This document shows positions 56,634 to 64,000 of a stretch of DNA of 64,000 bases, piece by piece. This stretch comes from a bacterium (GTDB lineage Bacteria; Calditrichota; Calditrichia; RBG-13-44-9; J042). A program made the position numbers and the translations under genes. The notes beneath the pieces are model-generated. The model was not told the DNA's origin. It saw nothing but the letters and a program-made list of their open reading frames with translations, and ran no database searches. The stretch lies in NCBI GenBank assembly GCA_015485355.1, contig WFTQ01000070.1, positions 1-64,000 of the forward strand, written 5' to 3'. The stretch's first letter is position 1, and every line of letters begins with the position of its first letter.

Positions 56634-59600
56634 ATGAAGATGAAAGTTACCAGGCCGTTTTGCTATACAATCGTTCTGGGATGGATACTTTTTTTCTGGT
56701 CGGGGGTGCTGGCCGATAAGGGAGGACCTTCCGCGGAAGGGTTCGCGTGGGCCGATTCTCAACATGTCGCCTTCGAATGGATTCGGCTGACTTCCGATGC
56801 CGCCAATCTGGCTACCCCGCCCGATAACGACACGGTTTACACCTACACCCTGCCCTTTGTGTTCTATTTTTATTCTCGGCCGTTTAACCAGATTTACATT
56901 AGCTCCAACGGTTATATCACTTTTCACAACTACGGGGTAAACAGTTTTCCCGCCAACGATAATCTGGCCCAGGGAACCTCTCCGGATTCCATTCTGGCGG
57001 TCTTCTGGGATGATTTACAATTTCTGAACACCAGCGACGGCGGAGTATTTGTGGATGTCCAGGGAAGCGCCCCCTACCGGAAGGTCGTCATCGAATTTCG
57101 CGATGTGGTGCGTCGGGCCAATCTGGCCGATGGTCCCTTCGAATTCGAAGTCATTTTATACGAGACCACCAACATTATTAAGTTTCAGTATTTGCGGATG
57201 GGCGATGCCTTGACGCCGGAAGAAAAAGGCGCCAGTGCCACGGTCGGCCTCAAATTTACAGGCACTTCCTTCTTTGACAATCTGCTATATTCCTACAATC
57301 AAGCGGTGCTATCCGATAGTCTGGCCATCGTGTTTTATCCGGCGGGAAATCTGAGTGTGAGCTCTGCGCTGTCCCCCACCACCATGGAACCGGCGATTAA
57401 CAATCAAACGTTTACCCTTACATTTACTGGATTGACCTCCACGGCCTCCCGGCTGAACCTGATGGGTAAGGCCGATGTGGTCCGGATTAGCAACCCCATT
57501 AATACCACGGTAACCGATCCAATCTACGTCACCGAAATTGTGGTGGACGGACAAAGTTATTACTTAAAGAAGTCCACTTCTCCGCCCTCTGACATGGGAT
57601 TCGCCACCTGGTATTACAACAATACCGTGGACAGCCTCTACATTTTATTGGCGCCTTTTGCCATTCGGGATTCCATTAAAGTGGTGTTTGTGGAGGATGT
57701 GCCCACGACGGCGGGCAATTATACGTTTAACACCCATGTATATGCCGACCTGGAAAAATCCCGAGCGGCGACTGCATCCAATAGTTTTACCGTTCAGACG
57801 ACTCAGGTCGCCCGGTATGAATTCACCCCTGCGACGGACCAAACGATCCAGGCCGGCCAGAACTTGCAGTACGTTTTGACCGCCCTCGACCCTTTCGGGA
57901 ATCCCGTACCCAATAACGACAGTGTCAATTTAACGGCAGTGGGCAGTAACACCGCTTTTTTTAATCGAACCAATCCCATTCCCTTTAACGGGCAGGATAC
58001 GATCCATTTTACCGTGTCCGATACCGTGGTGGGCGACTTCACCGTGCGGGCGGAAAAGTCCACTGACGCCAATATTGATGGGGAGAGCGGGCTGATTACG
58101 GTGAACCCGGCCGCCCCCGGTCGATTGGTGATCTTGTCCAGCCAGTCGGCGATTACCGTGGGTACCAGTCGATTGCTCCAGGTCGCCCTGGAAGATGCGT
58201 ACGGCAACCGGCATCGAGATAGTTTACTGGTGTTTCAACGATTGACCGGGAATGGTACGTTTGCCAACGGCCTGGATTCCGCTCATGTGAAAACCAATGC
58301 GGCGGGGATTGCAGAGGTCACTTACACGGCCAGTACCACCACACAGCATGGGAACGATAGCATCCGGGTTTCCTGGCGGGGCACCGTTGTGGATACCATT
58401 ATCATGCCCCTTCGGCCGGGTGCCGTCAGTTATTACTCCTTTGCACCGGCTACCAGTCAGGTCACCACAGCCGGCTCCTCCCTGAACTTCACCATCACGG
58501 CGCGGGATGTGTACGGGAATGCGGTGGATAATTCCGATCAGATTACCCTGTCGGCTGTTGGGGGGACGGGAGTGACCTTCTCTCCGGGGACCACTCTCTC
58601 GTTTGCGGGGGGATCGTCGGTCAACATCAGCGTTACGGATACCGTGGCCGAATCCTTTACGGTGCGGGCCGAAAAGGTCACCGATGCCAATATCAACGGC
58701 GAGAGCGGTCAGATCACCGTGAATCCTGCCACACCGGATCATTTTCGGATTCTTTCCAGCCAGACAGCCATCACCGTTGGAGAATCCCGCTTGCTTCAGG
58801 TGGCCCTGGAAGATCGGTATGGAAACCGGGTTAAAGATAGTCTGGTGGTATTCCAACGCATTGTGGGGAGTGGAACATTCGACAATGCGTTAGACAGTGC
58901 TCATGTAAAGACCAATTCCAGCGGCATTGCCCAGGCCGATTATACGGCCAGCACCAGCACTCGATATGGCAGCGACAGGATTCAGGTCTCCTGGCAGACC
59001 ACGGTATTCGATACCATCGTGTTGCCACTGCAGCCGGATGCCGTCAGCTATTATGAATTTGTGCCTGCCACCTCGCAAACGACTCGCGCCGGTGTGACTC
59101 TGAATTTTCAGATTATTGCCCGCGATATCTACGATAATGCTGTATCCAATTCCGATCAGATTACCTTGAGTACCATTAACGGTACCGGGGTTACCTTTTC
59201 CCCCGGGACGACGATTGCTTTTGCCGCCGACACCGTGGTGACGATTTCGGTGACGGATACGGTGACCGAAACGTATTATGTAAAGGCCGAGAAGTCCACC
59301 GATGCCAATGTGAATGGACAGAGCGGGGCCGTTACGGTCCATCCTGCGAATGCTGCTGTGCTGGAGGAATTGCAGGGCTCCGGGAACACCACGGTGGGCA
59401 GTGAGGTGCTCCTTCGGGTACGCCTGAAGGATCAGTATCAGAATACCCTGAGCGACTCCACGGTCAAATTCCGTCGGATTCGCGGGAGCGGCACGTTTGT
59501 CAACACCGGGGTGGATACCATCGATGTCTTGACCGACGCCAATGGGATAGCCGAAACTTATTATACGGCGTCCCAGAGCACTGCGTTGACGACGGACTCT

Positions 59601-62600
59601 ATTCTGGTTTACTATGGAACGGCGGACAGCCTCTACATGGTGTTGACCCTGCAACCGGCCGATATTTCCTATTACACCATCGAGCCTTCCGGAGGGGTGT
59701 ATGTATACGACGCCGGGGAAACGATTACGCTGAACGTGACCGCTTACGATGTGTATGACAATGTGGTGACCACTTCCAGTCGTCAGGTGACCCTCTCTTC
59801 CAACGGTACCGGGGTGGTCTTTACATCGGCCAATCCTCAAAACCTGGTGAATGGGACGGCAACGTTTACGGCCGTCGATACCGTCAAGGAAAGCGGGGTT
59901 ACCTTTACCGTTAGCGATGGCACCGGCAAATCCGCCACTTCGAACACGTTTACCATCAATCCGGCGGCGTTGGCGGAATTGAAAATCCGTACGGCGGCGA
60001 ATAATGGGGGACGGGCGGTTTCCTTACGGGATACCATTATCACCGCCGACCAAAGTTTGACCTATTACGCCGCGGGATATGACCGCTACGGCAACTACAT
60101 CGCCGATATCGATTCCGCCCACTGGTTTTCCAGTGGTAGCCTTCAACCGGTGATCAATCTGACGGCCCGGAAGCTGACCTTTGATCCCACCACCAGTGGG
60201 GTCACCGGGAAAATTCATCTGGAGATCGCCGGTAATGCCACGGTTTCGGGAGATTCCACCGGGGTGGTTACGGTCAACGACGGTGCCCTGGCTTACCTGT
60301 ATATACAAACAGTGCCCGATAGCGGGGGGGCTCAACTGGGGGATTCCACCATCGCGGCGGGATCGACCCTGACGGTCTACGCCGTGGGATACGACAGCGA
60401 TTTGAATTACCTGGGTTTGATAAACAGCAACTGGACGATCAATCCTTCGGCCATTGGCAAATGGGCCAATGGTCAGGCCGGCTTTACTGGAACCTCCGGT
60501 ACGATGACCGCCGATAGCGCCGGAAATGGAACCATCCAAGCCGTGAGTGTGGACAATTCCAGTATCAGCGACGAGTCCGGTATCATCACCGTGCAGGCCG
60601 GTGCCGCCGACCATATCGTTATTCGAACTCAGGCCAACGGAGGGGGCCAGCGCTACGATCAGTTGAATGTAACCATCACCACGGATACAACGCTGTACTT
60701 GTATGCCGCCCACTATGATATTCGGGGAAATTTTATAGGCGACCTGCCGGTTACCTGGGCCATTTCCAGCACAGTGAACCGCGTACCCTCCGGGAGCCGC
60801 AGTTATATTCAGTTCGATCCTCAAGTAGCACCGGATAATTTCATTATTTACACCACTTCTGCCACTTTAACCAACGACTCTACCAATACCATTACCCTGA
60901 ATGTTGGAGCATTGGACTATATTGTCATTCAGGATGCTTCGGGAAGCGGAGGGACGGAAATCGATACTGTCACAATGACGGCGGGTACCCCGTTAAACCT
61001 GTATGCCAGCGGTTACGATGCCAAGGATAACTTTGTTAGCGATCAATCCTCTAACTGGACGCACATCCCCGATACCATCGGGGTGTTTCAAACGCCGAAT
61101 CCCACGGCCACCAATGTATTCGAGGCCAGGAAATCGGGCAATACCGTGATCGAAGCGGTGACGGTCAGTGGAGGATTGCTGGATCGAACCTCCACCATTA
61201 CCGTTCGACCGGCCGATCCGGCGGTATTGACGAAAATTGCGTCTACCGATAGTCAAGTGGCTTCCCCGGGGACGGTGGTGCCGCGGGACTTAAAGGTGCG
61301 GGTGCTGGATGCGTATAACAACCCGGTACCCAATATCCCGGTGACCTGGAATCCCGTGGGCGGAGGAACGGTAAATCCTACGGTATCCACCACCAATTAT
61401 CAGGGATACGCCACTACGACCTGGACGCTGCATGCTACCACCGATACCGATTCGGTAAAAGCGTATCTGGCTGCTTATCTGACCAATCCCGACACCGTTA
61501 CTTTTTACGGATTTCCTTCCAGTACCAAAGCCGATACCATGATTTATGCTTCGGTGACCTCGGATACCGGAGCGGTGAACAGTGTGGTCGGACCGTTTCG
61601 GGTGCGGGTGCTGGATAGTTTGAATAACCCGGTTAATGGTACCAAGGTGAGCTTTGCCATCACCAGTGAACCCGACGGGGCGGTCAATCAGTCCCTTTCG
61701 GCGGATTCGGCCTTTACAGATGCCAGCGGATATGCCCAAACTTCCTTAACATTGGGAAGTAAGTTGGGTACCTATCGGGTATCGGCCTTTGCTTCTACGA
61801 CTCCGGCGCGTCTGGACTTTACCGGGGTGGCTGATCAGCCCGACGCCCCCAATGCGATCCGGGTGATGGCCGGAGATGCTCAAACCGATACCGTGGGACA
61901 GGCGCTACCCACCCGGGTTCAGGTCAAACTGGTGGACGCCTATGAGAATCCCGTTTCCGGAGAAACGATTGTATTTGAACCCTTAAACGGGGGCAGCGTT
62001 TCGCCTACCTCCGCGGTGACCGATGCTGATGGTCTGGCCGGCACCATCTGGACCCTGGGAACCACCCGGGGAACCTATTTCCTGCGAGCCCGAAACACTG
62101 CCGGGACGATTGTTTCCGATACCTTAACCGCTACCGCCGTTTCCGATGCCCCCCGGCGGATTCAACTGGTGAGCATTCGCAATATTGCAAAAGATTCGGT
62201 AACCACGCTGCCCACGTTTGCCACGCCTTTTTCGGTCAAAGTGTTGGATCAGTATGGCAACATTGTTGGGAATACCGGCATCCAGTTCCGGGTGGCTTCC
62301 GGGGGCAATGCATTGTTGACGGAATCTTCCGCCACGGCCGACACCAACGGAGTGGTGAAAAATTCCGTCAAGATCGACGATTCCGCCAATTTGACCCTTG
62401 TGCAGGCCTTTATTGCCGGGGTGGATACCCTGCCGGTGCATTTTTACCGATTGCAATACACCGCCGCTTCGCTGACCCCGGACATCGCCCGGCTGGGAAC
62501 CACCGAATCGTTTCAGATTCAGGTCACCAATCCCGGACCTCATCCGGTCCGTTTAGACACCAATGCCAGTTATTTAACCTTTAGCGATGGAACGTTAACG

Positions 62601-64000
62601 GTAACCACTTACCTGAATAAGACCGACAGCATTCCCGCAAACATCACCGGATGGACCCTGCCATTGGACCCGGTGAACATCCCCGTACAACTGACCACGG
62701 GCCGTTACACCCCCGAGATTGTGTTGAGGGGGCGCGGTGTAGACGATGATTTTCGGGGATCGCTCTTCACCGATACAAAAGAACTTCGCATTTTTACCAT
62801 AGACATTTTGAGCACCTCTACGGCGCCCGAGCGGATCGAACGCGGCAATACGTTTGATGTGACCATGACGGTGCGCAATGCCGGAAACGTGACCATTAAC
62901 GTCGATACGGCCAATACCTACGTGTTCTTGCGAAATGGTGGACAAACGTATGTGCTTCCCTCTCAAACGTTGAGCAGCGTGCTGCAGGTGGGTCCGGATC
63001 AAACGGTGAATTTTCAATATCGACTCACCGTTCCGGACAACTTTCCCCTGGGAAGTTTTTATATTGATGGGGTGATCAACGGAACCATTGTGGAAAACGG
63101 CCAGCCTGTGGCCGATTCCACCGCCGATACCCCGGACGTGATTCAGGTTATTTCGGCCGCATCCATTGCGTATGTATCCAACAGTCTGTCACCTTCGCAG
63201 GTGACGAGAGGATTACCGTTTGCTTTCCGGTTGAAAATCCAGAACACGGGCCAGGCAGAGGTTACCCTGGATTCCACCCGAACGTTTATGGTGTTTGGTG
63301 GGGACACCTTTTACCTGGATCAGGATAAAGTGGTCAATGGCAACAGCACCTTGCTCCTGGATTTTGAATCGGATACCGTTCGGAGTAGTGCGGCGGTAAA
63401 CCGGTATAAGGCCACTTTGTATTTATACGGGTTGGAGGGACAGGCGACATACACCGACACCCTCACCCATTTCGATTCGGTGCGGGTACAAAATCAACCT
63501 TCGTTGATATATACCAGTTTTGTCAGCGATTCCACCCAGGCCAGCCAGGGGGAAGGTGGTATTCCTTTAACAATCGTCATGCAAAACAATGCCGCCCTGG
63601 GTGCTCCGCTGGTGATCGAATCCGCCCGCGATATTGTCATCAAGTCCGCCGATACGGTCTACGCCGCCTCCGTTTCTCCGCTGGAGTCGGCTTACCCGGT
63701 GGTATTACCGGCCGGGCAATCCCAAACCTTTCAGTTTCAGCTTCGTTTTCACGACACCTTCCCGGTGGGCGTGCAAAAACTATGGGCCCGAACCACCTAT
63801 GCGGATTCCAATTCCAGTACGCGGTTTGTTTACGAGGATCAGACCACACAGATAGATTCCATCCGTATTTTGAAAAAGACCACCCTGGAGATGCTCCGTG
63901 TTCAGGTCGTGGGTCGGGATACGGTTAGTCAGGGGCAGTCGGGTGTAACCTTCGATATGATTCTGCGGAATAGTGGGGAAGTCTCTGCTCACGTGGGGAT
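56634..64000 (+). CDS. Giant secreted Ig-repeat protein (5' part, runs off the window)
   Basis: At least 2,455 residues, open to the window end. A signal peptide (about 1-28) is followed by a nidogen-like block (YISSNGYITF...AVFWDDLQF). At 57816, 58434, 59052 and 59673 begins a repeat of 206-207 residues made of two Ig-like folds; the fourth copy is shortened. Four units of about 100-107 residues follow (60,000-61,200, with YAxGYD). Four invasin-type Big_1 domains come next (61,220-62,440, with VRVLDxxNNPV). Then there are at least five CARDB-like domains from about 62,460. It is probably a surface stalk or adhesin exported across the outer membrane, with its sorting end beyond the window. 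ATG 56640 is an alternative start. Confidence 0.88.
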   Translation, partial: MKMKVTRPFCYTIVLGWILFFWSGVLADKGGPSAEGFAWADSQHVAFEWIRLTSDAANLATPPDNDTVYTYTLPFVFYFYSRPFNQIYISSNGYITFHNYGVNSFPANDNLAQGTSPDSILAVFWDDLQFLNTSDGGVFVDVQGSAPYRKVVIEFRDVVRRANLADGPFEFEVILYETTNIIKFQYLRMGDALTPEEKGASATVGLKFTGTSFFDNLLYSYNQAVLSDSLAIVFYPAGNLSVSSALSPTTMEPAINNQTFTLTFTGLTSTASRLNLMGKADVVRISNPINTTVTDPIYVTEIVVDGQSYYLKKSTSPPSDMGFATWYYNNTVDSLYILLAPFAIRDSIKVVFVEDVPTTAGNYTFNTHVYADLEKSRAATASNSFTVQTTQVARYEFTPATDQTIQAGQNLQYVLTALDPFGNPVPNNDSVNLTAVGSNTAFFNRTNPIPFNGQDTIHFTVSDTVVGDFTVRAEKSTDANIDGESGLITVNPAAPGRLVILSSQSAITVGTSRLLQVALEDAYGNRHRDSLLVFQRLTGNGTFANGLDSAHVKTNAAGIAEVTYTASTTTQHGNDSIRVSWRGTVVDTIIMPLRPGAVSYYSFAPATSQVTTAGSSLNFTITARDVYGNAVDNSDQITLSAVGGTGVTFSPGTTLSFAGGSSVNISVTDTVAESFTVRAEKVTDANINGESGQITVNPATPDHFRILSSQTAITVGESRLLQVALEDRYGNRVKDSLVVFQRIVGSGTFDNALDSAHVKTNSSGIAQADYTASTSTRYGSDRIQVSWQTTVFDTIVLPLQPDAVSYYEFVPATSQTTRAGVTLNFQIIARDIYDNAVSNSDQITLSTINGTGVTFSPGTTIAFAADTVVTISVTDTVTETYYVKAEKSTDANVNGQSGAVTVHPANAAVLEELQGSGNTTVGSEVLLRVRLKDQYQNTLSDSTVKFRRIRGSGTFVNTGVDTIDVLTDANGIAETYYTASQSTALTTDSILVYYGTADSLYMVLTLQPADISYYTIEPSGGVYVYDAGETITLNVTAYDVYDNVVTTSSRQVTLSSNGTGVVFTSANPQNLVNGTATFTAVDTVKESGVTFTVSDGTGKSATSNTFTINPAALAELKIRTAANNGGRAVSLRDTIITADQSLTYYAAGYDRYGNYIADIDSAHWFSSGSLQPVINLTARKLTFDPTTSGVTGKIHLEIAGNATVSGDSTGVVTVNDGALAYLYIQTVPDSGGAQLGDSTIAAGSTLTVYAVGYDSDLNYLGLINSNWTINPSAIGKWANGQAGFTGTSGTMTADSAGNGTIQAVSVDNSSISDESGIITVQAGAADHIVIRTQANGGGQRYDQLNVTITTDTTLYLYAAHYDIRGNFIGDLPVTWAISSTVNRVPSGSRSYIQFDPQVAPDNFIIYTTSATLTNDSTNTITLNVGALDYIVIQDASGSGGTEIDTVTMTAGTPLNLYASGYDAKDNFVSDQSSNWTHIPDTIGVFQTPNPTATNVFEARKSGNTVIEAVTVSGGLLDRTSTITVRPADPAVLTKIASTDSQVASPGTVVPRDLKVRVLDAYNNPVPNIPVTWNPVGGGTVNPTVSTTNYQGYATTTWTLHATTDTDSVKAYLAAYLTNPDTVTFYGFPSSTKADTMIYASVTSDTGAVNSVVGPFRVRVLDSLNNPVNGTKVSFAITSEPDGAVNQSLSADSAFTDASGYAQTSLTLGSKLGTYRVSAFASTTPARLDFTGVADQPDAPNAIRVMAGDAQTDTVGQALPTRVQVKLVDAYENPVSGETIVFEPLNGGSVSPTSAVTDADGLAGTIWTLGTTRGTYFLRARNTAGTIVSDTLTATAVSDAPRRIQLVSIRNIAKDSVTTLPTFATPFSVKVLDQYGNIVGNTGIQFRVASGGNALLTESSATADTNGVVKNSVKIDDSANLTLVQAFIAGVDTLPVHFYRLQYTAASLTPDIARLGTTESFQIQVTNPGPHPVRLDTNASYLTFSDGTLTVTTYLNKTDSIPANITGWTLPLDPVNIPVQLTTGRYTPEIVLRGRGVDDDFRGSLFTDTKELRIFTIDILSTSTAPERIERGNTFDVTMTVRNAGNVTINVDTANTYVFLRNGGQTYVLPSQTLSSVLQVGPDQTVNFQYRLTVPDNFPLGSFYIDGVINGTIVENGQPVADSTADTPDVIQVISAASIAYVSNSLSPSQVTRGLPFAFRLKIQNTGQAEVTLDSTRTFMVFGGDTFYLDQDKVVNGNSTLLLDFESDTVRSSAAVNRYKATLYLYGLEGQATYTDTLTHFDSVRVQNQPSLIYTSFVSDSTQASQGEGGIPLTIVMQNNAALGAPLVIESARDIVIKSADTVYAASVSPLESAYPVVLPAGQSQTFQFQLRFHDTFPVGVQKLWARTTYADSNSSTRFVYEDQTTQIDSIRILKKTTLEMLRVQVVGRDTVSQGQSGVTFDMILRNSGEVSAHVG
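57816..59980 (+). repeat. Long tandem repeat of 206 codons in the giant surface protein
   Basis: Copies begin at 57816, 58434, 59052 and 59673, with spacings of 618, 618 and 621 bases. Each opens with Y-x-F/I-x-P and carries AEKxTDANxxGxSG and QVALEDxYGNR-type blocks. DNA similarity is visible in the ADANxxG part, so duplication is fairly recent. Confidence 0.85.

Noticed and set aside
58224-60824. Several long minus-strand frames opposite the giant Ig-repeat gene.
   Set aside because: Rich in G, R, I and H with no ribosome sites; they mirror repetitive Thr/Asp/Val codons of the plus strand.
56634-64000. Suspected frameshift in the giant Ig-repeat gene.
   Set aside because: The start is at 56634, and the frame checked at several points up to 63903 is the same, so no shift is needed.
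1-64000. tRNA genes, rRNA genes, CRISPR arrays, insertion sequences and prophage.
   Set aside because: Reading the intergenic regions showed no cloverleaf with a GTTCGA loop, no spaced direct repeats and no transposase or phage gene.

Overview
This is a chromosomal window, not a plasmid or phage, from a bacterium with an outer membrane. It has lipoproteins, a beta-barrel-like protein ending in F and secreted Ig-repeat giants. The first 85 bases end in a FlgD/Por-type C-terminal sorting tail. LysW-dependent amino acid synthesis, a secreted tricorn protease, pyruvate phosphate dikinase, ATP-type PEP carboxykinase and a cyclic-2,3-diphosphoglycerate-synthase-like GTPase fit a thermophilic, probably anaerobic member of the FCB group (Calditrichota/KSB1-like). 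That placement is inference from gene content; no rRNA is present. I see no tRNA, rRNA, CRISPR array, transposase or prophage gene.

Layout. 1-5.2 kb: a minus-strand operon, lysW-lysX-lysY-(class II amidohydrolase)-lysZ-lysJ, behind a promoter, a rod-shaped leader RNA and a strong intrinsic terminator. 5.4-7.5 kb: a chemoreceptor with a sigma-28-type promoter. 7.6-11.6 kb: a small unknown gene and a secreted tricorn protease. 12-16.4 kb: three consecutive envelope genes (periplasmic helical protein, lipoprotein, outer-membrane-like protein). 16.5-18.8 kb: mrp and plsX. 19.2-26.9 kb: ppdK, then argR, a radical SAM/DUF2344 protein and RNase G. 28.5-37.1 kb: one 2,889-residue gene joining an FAD-linked oxidase, several Fe-S modules, two glutamate-synthase-type FMN regions, a class II glutaminase and a GXGXG domain. 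37.6-39.4 kb: a Rossmann protein and a flavin reductase. 39.7-43.6 kb: the translation/SRP cluster ffh-rpsP-khpA-rimM-trmD-rplS. 43.7-46.8 kb: a zinc-ribbon acyltransferase and convergent pckA. 47.2-52.4 kb: cDPG-synthase-like GTPase, carbamate kinase, sucCD and ndk. 52.5-56 kb: a nuclease-like lipoprotein, YtxH and DUF948 proteins and a TPR protein. 56.2 kb to the end: a small secreted protein and a giant repeat protein running off the window.

How the parts may work together. The LysW operon makes lysine and/or ornithine on a carrier protein; ArgR is a plausible regulator. The giant glutamate-synthase fusion could supply the glutamate. PpdK, PckA, SucCD, Ndk and ArcC form a PEP/succinyl-CoA/nucleotide energy node suited to substrate-level phosphorylation.

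The two strongest candidates for something new are the Ntn-type amidohydrolase in the lysW operon, possibly the enzyme that releases product from LysW, and the all-in-one glutamate-synthase megaenzyme. The structured leader upstream of lysW comes next.
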